Both the position numbers and the translations under genes were made by a program. Of a DNA stretch of 64,000 bases, positions 17,365 to 29,600 are shown in pieces. Numbering within the stretch: the stretch's first letter is position 1; each line of letters begins with the position of its first letter. The DNA lies in NCBI GenBank assembly GCA_013365365.1, contig JABVXU010000292.1, positions 1 to 64,000 of the forward strand. Direction: 5' to 3'. The DNA comes from Cruorifilaria tuberocauda. Its lineage: Eukaryota > Nematoda > Chromadorea > Rhabditida > Onchocercidae. Under the pieces are notes generated by a model that had not been told where the DNA came from, did no database searches, and worked only from the letters and a program-made list of their open reading frames with translations.

Positions 17365-18389
17365 TCATATACATGTAATATTGTTTTGGATGCAGTTTCG
17401 ACGCATATTTTGGTAGTGCATTCGTGCCAAATAACCACGAACTCGACTCTGAAATGAACTTTAAGCAGGAGATTGAAATATTCACAGTTTCTCTTAGCAA
17501 ACGAGAAAAGAAGAGAGAGATCGTTCTAACCCACAACTTCAGCAGAGCAAACAAGAATTTGCCTCTCCTTCCTTACAGAATAACTGCCACCTGTATGACA
17601 ACTGCTGCTCGTTGATATCTCTGTCGACGTCGCTTCTTCCGATCAATATAACCACGATAGTATCTCTGGAAACACTTTACTTACTTTACTTAACATGGAA
17701 AACACTACTTACTAAAACTGTGAAAGTGTATTGCATGTGAAGTATCAAATAGTAGCTAACTTCATAAAAGCTTTAGAAGTTTAAATTAACAAAGAGGGAT
17801 TAAGTTTAAGGTATGAAACCATAAGAACCAAAAATTTAACTTATAACGCAGAAATGATAACAAAATCAGTGTTCCATTAGCTCTGTTTGTAAACTTTTTC
17901 CAAGCATAAATATGTGGAGTTTCCTCCTTCTAGCAGGTGAATTGTTTTGAAAACGAACTTTATAGCTAAATCTCTGATTCTAGCAATAAGCCTGACAGCA
18001 AGGAGAAAATTTATAAGAATATTCTACGAAAATATCACCAAAACTATGCTTTAGTCCGGCAGTCCATTCTGCTCAGATTGCCATGTTACCTGTATTATGG
18101 AAGCTGCCTTTGCTTTCTTATTAGCTTCTGAGCGTAAGTTCTTCAACTTCCTTTGCACACGATAGGCTCTCTTAAAATTGGAATTTCACAGGAATTAGTT
18201 TTGAATCGAATTAAATGAAAATAAATTGAATGTAACTCAATCGAATAAAGTTTCCAATACATAGTTAAGAGAAATTAATCAAAAAGAGTAGTGATGACAA
18301 ACCTGTATGGTAATAGCTGCTTGGTGTTGCCGAACAATCCTATCGATTATTATACAACTTCTAAAGATTCGAGAGTTCGATGCTGGAGC
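17365..18389 (-). CDS. IQ-motif protein 3' end, CAMTA-like (partial)
   Basis: Four minus-strand exons join in phase 0: 18389-18303, 18170-18090, 17665-17591 and 17448-17365 (TGA). Each of the first three ends in an IQ start (AAITIQ, KAASIIQ, RAAVVIQ) and the next begins with its basic half (RAYRVQRKLK, RYYRGYIDRKKRRR, SRVRGYLARM), giving three consecutive calmodulin-binding IQ motifs spaced 25-27 residues, then a short tail ending in CI. The RYYRGYIDRKKRRRQR repeat most resembles the C-terminal IQ repeats of calmodulin-binding transcription activators (CAMTA/camt-1), but the CG-1, TIG and ankyrin parts were not found. Only about 2.8 kb separates exon 18389 from pinn-4, so either small upstream exons were missed or this is a short or truncated gene. 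The coding call is solid; the family name is tentative. Confidence 0.65.
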
Positions 18390-21192
18390 CTGGAATATCA
18401 GTTAATTCTTTTAAATTTAAAATTGAATTCCGAATCAGTGATCTGCAAAATATCAAATTTCATAAATGGAACTTCGTAGTTGAATACTTCTTGACGTGCG
18501 ATGAGTAATCTAAATATTAGTTGATAACAAGAATTATCACTGTCAAATTATCAGTGGAAAAGAAAATAGCAGATATGTCAGATCCTTGATGATAGAAAAA
18601 GTTTTAGGAAGAGATCTGGCGCGACGTCATGTGTGTTAGTAATATTTTGGTCGAAACGATATTAATATTCATGAAAATTACATTCAGTGTGATCGAAGAG
18701 ATGAATTGCAAGTGATTATTAGTAATTTCTTATCAACTACGGTTACCGAATTCAATCCTTTAAATTAAAAGAAAATTCAACGAAGTGTTTTGAAAACTTC
18801 ACAATTTATCGTTCTTTATTTATTTCTTCATAAGCAGTTCACACACTAAAACAGAAAGTGTCCGGAATTCGTTGTCTGATCATAGCAAACACATCCCACT
18901 AGGAAATCGTGAAGTAGACGATGATGACTGTCCATCAGTTTTATTCCCGAACAACATTTAAGAGTAATGGATGGATTAGCAATAATACAGAGCGAAGCAA
19001 AAAAGAGTAGTTAGCATTTGGTTAACTTTTCTGTGATCATCCCAGCGCCAATACTTCCATCTTACTGAAATGTCAATGACGTATATCATTTTTCTTGTTT
19101 TACTCATTCATAGACAATCCTCTTCTCAATTCTTCAAAAGCATATCAATTAGCAGTGTCATAAATCAATCTCAACATTGGGTAATATGATAAATACATTA
19201 AGAATATCATTAGAAGAGAAAAAGAAAGAGATTGCTTACATCAGGTAGTTAAAACCCTTTAATCTAATGTAATTGAGGCAAATAGAGAAGCACTATTGAA
19301 GTTAGTGGAAGACTTAGTAGACGAAATAATCCTCTGGAAGCAAAACACATCGATCAGATATTGACTTTGTCATCTAATGATTATCATTTCAACTCATAAT
19401 TTGAAACAGTCTTCCGGCTCAAATTACCCTAACTGCATATGTAAGCGCAGTGTTGTACATTAGGCTTCACGCAGATGTAGGCTTTTTTAATGCTTAACAG
19501 TAATAAGCAATGGATATAGAGAAACTAACGTGAAGAACAGTTTATGAGGGTAAACCTAGATTTTTTTGCGTGACGCATGAAGTGAAATCAGTACATTTCT
19601 CGCATCTGAAAACTATTCTTAACTACAAATTGAAATTGGATGAGTTAAATTTTTTCTTTTTTTGATAAGTTAAATTCTTATTATTCCTTTTTCTTAACCC
19701 GGTGAAAATTTTATCGCAGTTCTAGTAGCCATGATTGAGAAAGAAGAAGAAATGAAAAGTCAACAAACTTACAGCAATTGGCTGAAGCTGCTTCATATCT
19801 GTCCTAATAAATAAACGACGTATCTACAGGTAATACGGCAATCGGAATCGAGGATTAACGATTAAAATGAATGTTTTTATTATGTTTTGAGATATAACTC
19901 TGGAAACGATCCCGTTTACTTTAAGATAAACGAAATAAATAAATGGCTGACATCGACGCGAGGAAAAGAGAAAAAAAGTGAAATGAGCAAAGAGACCTGT
20001 TGAACTTATTATGAATTCGTTAGCTTCTTGTTCGGTAAGCCTTTAAAGCTTGTATTGGCAAAAAATTCTTTCTATTCCATTTACTAAATAAATAAACATG
20101 TGTAGTAACATCTAGATCGAATAAAAGTAGTCATTTGAAGAAATGCCATACAATCCACCAATTTATCTACCTTATCTTTGTAATTACTTCGGTAAGCTTA
20201 TGGAGATAATTATCATGAAACCAATATTTGAAATGAAGACTTGACTACGCGACCTTCCCGCATCTATCATGTTATCATTTCTAACTGCTATGATTACATC
20301 AAGTTTTCAGATCCCTTAAAATTCAGTTTTAATTGAAGTTTCAAAGGAATCTTTTAATAATTTTCTTAATTATATATCTAGGATCAAACTTTATCGTAAG
20401 CAATTGTTGATAAATCTCCCCAACTTTCCCAAGGTTTTAAATCAAAAACTTGTTGCAATGAAATGTATAACATTGATGTTGATTTTCTCATATAATAACG
20501 TCATATTCGATTTATGTGTCATTCCGAGCTTAATAGTACTTCAAAAAAAGCATTTGCTGTCGAAAGGGCATCGGGGCATCGGAGTAGCATCGGAGACTAT
20601 GCATAACCGATCGAGTGGATCCATTAAGTGAAAAGTGAAAGCCCCTGGAAGATAGTAGCTATGAAAGAATGAATCAGTTCACTAACATCTATGCCTTAGT
20701 TTAATGTTGAGATCACATCGCTGTATTGGATGACTTGCACAACAAATCACGGGTTCTGTGTTTATGTTTCCTTTCCCACTCAGTATTTTTTTCTTATAGC
20801 TAAAGTGCTTTCTGAAAATTCAATAAAGAATATGTAAAATTTTGATATGATATATCAACTACTAATTCTACAATCTTAAACCTATCCGGTGAAATATGAA
20901 GTGTTACGTCATCTTCAGATGACCTATAAACCATCCAAATGCGCACTTCTATCTTGATCCCAAAATTTCTGGAATCATGATGATTCACAAGCTGGTCATA
21001 AAAGAATGATGAATGTAAGCTTCTATATCCCTTTTTCTTCAGAGCTCAGTTTTAAAGTACCCTAGTACCTTAGAATATCGCCACTTCCTATAGTTGCAAC
21101 ATGCACAAAACTTGATTTTTATGAGAAATTATGTAATATTAACAAAACAATATAATTTATGAGAAGAAAAAAGGGAAAACGGCAAAATCTGA
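18390..21192. other. Upstream region of IQ gene, exons unresolved
   Basis: The 5' exons of the IQ-motif gene should lie here on the minus strand. Weak candidates with proper acceptor and donor are near 19770-19805 (would read DRYEAASANC or TDMKQLQPIA) and 20020-20066; neither joins the next known exon in frame without extra assumptions. A plus-strand frame at 20404-20631 and a minus-strand frame at 20800-20988 show no known domain. Confidence 0.35.
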
Positions 21193-21894
21193 TCACTTCC
21201 TGGCTTCAACCATGATGATATGATAACCGAACTGCGTTCTTACTGGTGGGTCAGTGTACACTGGCTTATCAACAGTACTGTTCGGTAGAGCAAACGCTGC
21301 ATCCTGGAATGCACTTACCATCGATCCACGAGTCATCCAACCGAGATCACCCTAAATTAGTATAAATCATTAATAGCAAAAAGAATAAAAGCAATTACAT
21401 GCAACAAGTATTCTGAGTGTTCTACCACGCAATTATGTTCTTCGATCCATCCATCAATAACTATTTATCAAAGTATAGAGACACGATGAACGAAAATTAA
21501 TACAGGAAATGTGTTACCCCCAATTTAGCCTTATCCTCACTGTAATTTGCAGCTACTTCACTGAATTTCGAACCAGACTTCAATTTGTCGATGGCTTCCA
21601 TTGCTTTTCCCTGCAGTTAAATTTATATACATTACTATTATGTTGCTTAAATGTAATATATTCAAGGGAAAAACAAAAGTACTAAAACATTTATAAGAAG
21701 TCAATGGTACCACTATTTCCTAGAAAAAACAACAGGAAAGAAGGATCTAATAAAGGAAAAACTACCTGTTTCTCGCATAAAATATGTCTAACTTTGATTG
21801 CTGTACCACCTTTGGATTCCTTCTTTCCACTATTACCTTTGCTCGAAGTACCACTTCTAGTACTGCCCTTACAGTCATTCTTTTTTGACGGCAT
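21193..21894 (-). CDS. pinn-4: PINN-4 / Pin4 parvulin peptidyl-prolyl isomerase
   Basis: Exons 21894-21766, 21610-21518 and 21351-21193 give 126 residues, complete and in frame. The product is a Pin4 (parvulin-14) cis-trans prolyl isomerase, nuclear and linked in other animals to ribosome biogenesis. A basic, Ser/Gly/Lys-rich leader of about 32 residues (DNA-binding in Pin4) precedes the single rotamase domain: [10 protein letters not shown], then [28 protein letters not shown], and the C-terminal [11 protein letters not shown] block carrying the conserved second histidine. It lacks the WW domain of Pin1, as expected. A TGCAG at about 21906-21902 just upstream of the ATG could be a splice-leader acceptor. 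It lies 1.1 kb downstream of KIN17 on the same strand; shared transcription is possible but not shown. Confidence 0.96.
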
Positions 21895-23003
21895 TTTCAG
21901 GCTGCATTCAAGCTCTTAAATAACATCGAATCACACGAATACCGAGAACACTTCCTTCTCTTAATGAAAAAAGCTCTCAAAACCATCCTCAAAATAAATA
22001 GTATTTCATAAAATTTCGGATCATTTAACGACACACAAGCGTACAACCCGTTTACTTTCACTCGCTGGAGGAATCTCACAAATCCCTGTAGATATTGTCT
22101 GTTATATTTTGGCGCTACAATTTCCCTCTCACAGATTGAGTCAAATTCTATAAAAATACAAAAATAATATAAAAATAATTCGTTCAAGATCTGGGCATAG
22201 ACTTGACAGAAATCTTGAGATGTGTTTACAAACATTTTCAACGACCTAAATACAAATCTTTCTACTAAAAAATTCAGTTCTGAACATTCGATAAAAAATG
22301 TAAATAATGAAAAATTGATTTTTCAAGAACAACTTTGAGAATATCATATAATAAAAAGAAGCTATGAACATTTGTGGATTAAAATTAAATATGCAAGGAT
22401 TATCACTAGATGTGATCATTAATTTGGCATCATAAACTACATTTATTGCATCAAAATAACTACAGCAAAAATTAGAATCAAATGAACAGAAAATAAACTG
22501 ACAATTCGAATATTAAATAATTCTGTTTGAAAATTATTGGATTTGATATATGAATTTGCTAAAGCACCTTTTTACTTTTTTCTTCTATGCATTTATGACA
22601 TCAATCCTAAAAATTCATAATGTCCCGCATCTTTTCAAGTTGAAAACCTTCTAACCGACACTACGGAAACTTTAATGCCAGGGAAAATCGAATAACTAAT
22701 TCAGGATATTCAGGGTAACTTGAAGAAGCTAATGAGAACATCCAGATTTGAAAGGAACATTTTGAAAATACTGTACAATAACTGTCTTTGCTTCTCGACG
22801 AACAAAAAGAGAAAAATAGCAATTGATTCGTTTATCTCCAAAAGCTCAGAGCGGCTAATTTTTCAGAGCTGCAAAATCGAGTACGACAAACTAGCATCTA
22901 TTTATCAGTTCATATATTTCGCATAGTACAACAGTAGAAAGCCAGTGAAATAACTGAAGCAGCAAAGATTTTACTGAGATCTCCTCAATAAAAGTAGACG
23001 CGT
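21895..23003. other. Gap between KIN17 and pinn-4
   Basis: A 1.1 kb stretch between two same-strand genes. It contains a 114-codon minus-strand frame (21897-22241) and short plus-strand frames with no recognisable domain. The distance is longer than a classical C. elegans intercistronic gap, so the two genes may have separate promoters. Confidence 0.45.
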
Positions 23004-26000
23004 TCACTGTTTGATTTTAGAGGCATCCTCGTATGGTAAACATAAAATTCTTCCTTTAGCGAGACTTTCGTCAAGACGTAGGATTACAGAAAATTTCTTT
23101 TCTTCAATTGCTTGCAACACAGCTTTCGTCCCACGATATGCTCCATTAATAATCAACATCTCACGTCCCACAGCCGGTATCACCGTTCTCAGATTTTCTT
23201 GGCTGATCTTTAGTGAACATCCTAAATTAGGCTGCTAAAAGATTCGCTACATTGTGATCATTTGCCCTAATGATGGTTCTTTACAACGCAAATATACTTC
23301 CTAAGCAAAAAATTAATTGTTGATCCAATTAAGATCTAAATTGAAATTATTAATTAAAATTTTAAAGTTAAAATAATTTCAATCAATCACACTAATGATT
23401 CGTGAATAATATTAAGTTTTGTATATCATTTTCACCTTCAATAGATATGTAAACTGGCATAAACTTCGGATACGAAGTCATATATAATATTAATAATTCC
23501 CAAGAATTCAAGATTTAAATTTAAGAGAGCTATATGCTAAACAGCATACTTTATAAAGTTGTGAACCAGAAAATTCTGTCGGTGTGATCTCTTCATAAGG
23601 AACAAAAGTACTAGAAGTTATAAATACGCAATCAAATAAACAGACTAACCGTTCACATCCACAATAGCAGTGAAATCGTCCACTAATTGCTTTATTACAC
23701 CTTTCGCATTGTAGAAATCATGGCCAAATTTTTTCGTAACAATCTAGAATTTGAAAAATAAAAAAATATATAACAGGAATTTATATTATCCACTTTTCTA
23801 GCACCATTGATTTTGCACCAGACAACAACACAGCTATAACCTGAATATGTCATATGAAGATATCTGAAAAACCTTACAGTATTAACCTTGTCAAAACCTC
23901 ATGTAGAGCTTATTATGTACTGACTCATATTACTAAATACTAGATACTAGATTTTCACTGCAACCGCTTCACAAATTCATGATGTGTTAAAGTCGGATTT
24001 ATATATATGCTACTATTCATAAAAAGAAAAAAAAATAAATATTAACCTTTACAACAATTCCTTCATGAAGCCAATTGTTTCGTCTATTACACTTTTCCTT
24101 GCGGCGTTCCTCCATTTCCATAATTTCATCTAAGGCATTCTTTTTTGGCTTCAAATCTTGCTTTCGATTTTTATTTGATTCAACAATCATATCATCTGGA
24201 GAATGGAAATAGATATGAGAGATATGAATGTTTACTAAAGAACAAATTGGAATCATCCAAATCAGGAGTGGTACTTCTAGGAAATAAATATTTATATCGA
24301 TCATAATATTACCGCAATGCCTTCACTAATGATCGAATAAATTACAAGTAAAGACAGAAAAAAAATAGGTGTGTAAAATTTATACAGAAAAAAAAATCAG
24401 TTACAACATGCTATGTCTTCTTTGACAATTACCTTTTATTTCTAATTTCGAAGTTGAAACGTTGGAAATGATATTCTTGTTCTGACGCTTCTCAGATTTG
24501 TCTAACATTTCCGGTTCAAATTTCGTCTCTTTTTTGATTTTAGTATCAGATAGGGAGGACTTAGCAAAAACTGGTGTACTTGGTCCAGCAAGTTCCTGTA
24601 ATCTCATATTAATTAATGAAAAAAATACTGAATCGAAAGCCAACTCGGTGAGAGCTTTTAGAAAGCTTCTGGAATCAATATTTGGCTGATTGGCCGTCTG
24701 CTTTCAAGGATACAAAAACGTAATTAAAATCCGAAAATACTTTAATGATAATCCAGAATAGCGACCTATTTTCTACTATCAAATGATTATTGTGAAAAGG
24801 TATCAATATCACGTCTACTATCTTTATATTTACGTTTAAGAGGTGAAATCTCTGCGAAATCAACCTAGCACAATAAATATAAATATTCATTTGTTGAAGA
24901 TAGAAATGTAATTACTACTCACCATATTAGTTGATTTCTTTGCCAACAAAGAAAAAGCAACTTTTTCATCACCACTGGTACGAAGTAATTCCGTGGGATG
25001 GCCTTCACTTTCTTCTAATGATTGCTGTTGTTTTGCACGAGCCCTTTAAACAATTGAGTTAAAGGAGGAAATATACCTTATCCCAGCTGGTATTTCGTTC
25101 TATTTATCAAAATTTCATTATAATTCATTATAACTTCATCGATAAAAACGAGGGTTGCAAATTCGCTGAGAATTCAAGTAAAAGATATCTAATAATGAAT
25201 GCATACCTTTCTGCTTGTTCTCTTAACAACTGCTGCATCCGTTCTTCGTCATCATGTATTGCTTTAACCTTATGGAATGCTTCCTGCTTTTTGATCTCTT
25301 CTTGTTGGTCAATCCATGCAATGAACCAACCCAAAAGAAACATTTTATTTTATCTATTTTAGAGATTTTCAAACAAATATATGTCATTTAAAATTCCACG
25401 CACGACTATAAATAGAAATTCTTTTTTGTTTTCCACAGCAAAGATTAAAATGACCGTTCAGTGAAAAGCGCTTCTTGTCTAGAAAAAGAACTCAAAAACC
25501 ACATGAAATGAGAACTGAAAACCCCACAAAGGAAAGGAACTATACAGAAACACAAACAGCAACAATACATACAAAGAATAAAGTTAAACCTTTTTCCGTT
25601 TGATCAACGTGACATTTGCCGGATTTTCCAAGATAAATAACGAAATTCGTTAAAGTATGCCATTTTGTTGAATTCATATGTGTATGCATTTTATCACGAA
25701 TGTATTCCTGATAAACTTCATTGGCACGAACTCGTTTCGTACCAAAAGTACTTCGCAGTACCTGGAAGAAATACATCGATGAACTGCTTTTCAAATTTTT
25801 TGCTCCTCACGCTCTTCTTTTTTTCTCTCTATTACTCAGCCAAACTACACATCCAAGTAAGTTCCATTCAAGAAACCTGATAATAACTGCAGATAAACTA
25901 GATAAGTTCATCAATGAAATAAATTAAATATAAGTTGGTTAGTCAACAATTATACTATAATAAGAATTAATTCATAAAGAATCATAAGAACTATCTCATG

Positions 26001-26465
26001 AACTTAGTCCACACAAAATATATTTCATGTAGAAGGAAGTGTTCAAATGAATCTAAAAAAGCTTTCTGATCAAAAATTGAAGAAAGATCGACGGAGCGGC
26101 AAAAACCAATGAAGCACACCTTCAAAAAATTATTTTCAAACTCTTCACTGTATTCCTTCAAATAAGTGTCTGGATTTTCGGCGAATAATAACAACTGTCG
26201 CTGATGAGTTTCACTTGTTAAATGACATTTGAAGCCATTCTGATCGCGACATTGCTTCTTACACATCTGGCAAAACCTGAAGAAATATAAACAGGTAGAT
26301 TAAAACTAAGGAATGCAAGGAATCTTTCCTGTTTAGCTCATGCATAAATCCAATTTAGTAATACGAACATATCATTCTTTTAATTTACCATCTTAGTTTC
26401 TGTAGACCTTTTGACTTGCATCTATTGGCAATTTCCTTCGGTGTTCCTTTCTCATATTTGCCCAT
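23004..26465 (-). CDS. KIN17 DNA/RNA-binding protein
   Basis: Nine exons: 26465-26389, 26276-26120, 25761-25590, 25330-25207, 25043-24923, 24595-24433, 24195-24047, 23743-23657, 23234-23004; 426 residues. KIN17 binds curved DNA and RNA, associates with spliceosomes and acts in replication and repair in animals. Domains in order: start MGKYEKGTPKEIANR; C2H2 zinc finger at Cys28, Cys31, His44, His50; winged-helix region with FGTKRVRANEVYQEYI and GKCHVDQTEKGW; a charged middle with a Gln/Glu-rich helix; the KNALDEIMEMEERRKEK block and NNWLHEGIVVK; and a C-terminal KOW/SH3-like tail containing INGAYRGTKAVL. Intron 3 ends in GG, not AG, just before the conserved Trp codon. The exon 8 donor was placed at GAT/gtgaac to keep frame and could be slightly off. 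Confidence 0.93.
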
Positions 26466-26506
26466 TATCCACGCAATAAACGAACACGTACGCACACAAA
26501 ACGGAA

Positions 26507-26677
26507 TCACGCAGCAACACGGGCAACCTCTCGACACTTCCTTGCAGCAGGCTTTGGTTTAATTTGCGACAACTGAAAATTCACAATCCCAATGGTATCG
26601 TGGAAAAGGCGCAGTTGTCCCTTCCTATCAGCATTGTGTTCCGTCCAAGTGTTGGTAATTTTCGAAGCTGTCTTCAT
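26507..26677 (-). other. Possible upstream ORF of KIN17
   Basis: A 56-codon minus-strand frame starts at the ATG at 26677 (MKTASKITNTWTEHNADRK) and stops 41 bases before the KIN17 start. A TTGCTGTAAAG-type context and a possible acceptor lie just upstream. It may be a leader ORF or chance; composition is protein-like but there is no known domain. Confidence 0.2.
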
Positions 26678-29600
26678 CTCATATATTCGTTTTGCTGTAA
26701 AGAGAGTCGAGAGTAAAGAGAGCCAAGTGACCATCTCAATGTGCAATAAAACATGCAATCAGTTTTGACTATTTTCAATTAATCAATTAGCCCATATAAA
26801 CGGTTTCACTGTAAGTCATCAGAAAGGAGTATGTTTCTTAAGATTGTTGCTCAGAATATTTATGCAAATATGTTCTTTTAAAATTAAAAAGGGATGTCAA
26901 TTTCTTCTCTTTTTAAAAAATTGTAATTCTCGGAGCAAAATTTGATAAATGGTATAGATGAGAGAATAAAATTTCAATTATTATATTTTCAGAAAAAACT
27001 CGTCTCTGACGATTAATCTATGAACTATATAACAGTCATTGAACATAATTAACAGTCATTTTCCAATTGATAGAAATCCTTTTCCACGAGGGCATTTCAA
27101 CATTTTATGAATCATTGTTGTGATCAGAACTGGATGTCATTCTCTGAAGCAGTTACAAAAAACTGGATTGCCTTTTCTCTTACTCACATCGCCAGGCGTA
27201 TCTCAGGACGATATTGGCCATGCTGGAATGCTCCAAATGGCATTAAGTTGTTGTGGTAATTTAGTCTGATCCTTTATCCCAAACTTTACTTCAATCCCTG
27301 CAGCGTACTCTCATTTTCTGTTTCAGTTTTGTTTCTATTTCATGAACAGAATATGTGCTTAAAGAAAACTACTGTAATCCGGTTGATTTCCGTAATTTAG
27401 ACCAGTAATTGCAAAATATAACACCGAGTGTTTAAAATTCTATTGACAGTCATATACCTAATTTGTCAGACCGAAATGAAATTTTCAAATTAACACGATT
27501 TGTTGGATAAAAGTTGAACATTGTTAACTTCTATATTTTTATTTGAAGATGGCTTGCTGCTGAAATATTTCATTTGCTCAGCTTTTTACGGTTGAATTGA
27601 ACTGAAATTTGGAACTATTATCACAAATTGATTCAGTGCTTTTTTAACCCTAAACCACAAATTTATGCCAGCTTTTAAAAAATTTGAATTAAACATTGGC
27701 TGTCTTATATTTGCCGTACTAGAAGTCCGAAGAATATCGGTCTTGGAAAATACTATAGGATTGATCCAGTGACGAGGAATCTAACTTCCTTGATGAACTA
27801 GTTTAGCATCTCGTAACAGTAATGGTACTTTGGAAACTGTTTTCAGCATTAGCTGCATTCGGCTTCTCTTACGAAATATTAAATGAAAGCGAAATTGAAA
27901 CATCTATCAGGGGTGAATTTCCTTCGCTTCCTTCACCGGCCTGCACACAATCCTCTATTTGTTTTCAAAAGCACTTAATTTGAAATCGTCTCACTTGTTG
28001 CCCCAAATTGTTTCGAAATTCTTAGTCTTTGAAACACCAATTTAACAATTATTGACTGTTCTGATACACTTACCGCGGGTGAAGAATCCCTTGATCTGGC
28101 TAGTAAAAAAGAAGTGTCAGAAATTCATTTCACATTTCAGTTTTCTTCGATGTGCATGTCATTTTAGTAGGAAAACTTGAATGCTTTCGAAAGTTAATCA
28201 ACCTCAAAGTGATTCATTGTGGAAGTTTGGTTGGAAGAGACATCGACAGAAATTGGTAGCAAATTTACATATAATCTAATACTTAAAGCGTTTGGCTTGA
28301 TCGATTTCAGTTCTTTGACCTAGTTTCTAACTTTTTTGATTATTGCGGTTAACATATCCATGCACACTGAACCGTTTAATCATTTTGATCACCCTTTCCT
28401 GAGTATCACTCGACCGTCTCCATAAATGAATGATTGCTTAAGTGTCGGTAACAAATTATACTCAAAAATTTCAAAGAAAAATGAAAATAAACGTGATTTC
28501 CCACTCTTTGCATTTCGCTATCTGAATCTTAAGGCGTATTTATCAACCCTAATTACCTAGAAGGTGTGTTCTATGCTAGCAAATCGTTCTCCTCTCAAAT
28601 CCCACTGAATTCCCTTTGCTTTGAATTCTTCCACCTCAGATGGATCAGTAGTAATTAATATTTTTTTTAAGTACTGCAAGTGCTTACTGCTATTTCTACC
28701 CAGTTATTTACCTTTTCATCGGATTCTATGAAAGTCCTCAATTCAGCTTCCAACTCTTTACTTATTTTTATTCCAATTGCTATTTTCAACAAGCTTTTTG
28801 CTTCAAATACAATGACCAAAATTATTCTTAAAAACTGAACAGCTTAGTCAAAATTTACAAGTGATATAACTGTGAAAGGATAGATGTACAGGTGCTGCTC
28901 GGTCTTGTCACTCTGGGATTCACCGGCAGGAAGGTACTGGGTGAGTGGTGTGAAGCTATCTAAGACGAATGCCAAGTTCCACGATTTCCTTGCATTCAGT
29001 TGTTTCCATGCTGCAACTCCAGAATCATTAGCGAAATATTCTTTGCGACGATCTCATCTGCTTCATTTTTTGATAATATTGGCGTGATAGTCTGCTTTTT
29101 CTGGAAAGATGAAAAAATTTTCCAACTTCAAATTTATAAAATTCTTTACTTCTGATTCTTTGCTTTGTTTTTCTAATTGAGTATGAAAACTTTCCTTTAT
29201 ATCGAAAATAGAGTTTCGATTATTTTTTGATTATTCTGAGAGATAACTGATCTAAAGCTTAGTATCATCAGCTTTTCTCAGGTAATCCTTCATAAAAGAC
29301 ACATGGCAAACAGGTGGTGTATAAAAAGATGACGTAGTCAATAATCACCTGAATTAATTTGAATTTATCGCTATTTTAACTTATTTCTGCTTCCATGTCG
29401 AATATTATTGATTTTCACGGATTAAGTTAAATTTTTAATTTTAATTTTTTATATTTCAATTAGCTCCACAAATTGTCTAAATAATTTTTCAGAAAGATCT
29501 CAATGTTAATCTTTTCGTTACTTGTCATTTTCAAAGATCGATACGTTAGAAATTTTTATATAACAAATTTAATCAACCAATTAATAAAATATTTTTAAAT

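Noticed and set aside
20404..20631. 75-codon plus-strand frame
   Set aside because: No motif; it lies where minus-strand IQ-gene exons are expected.
21897..22241. 114-codon minus-strand frame upstream of pinn-4
   Set aside because: No recognisable domain and it ends at the pinn-4 leader; likely chance frame in the intergenic gap.
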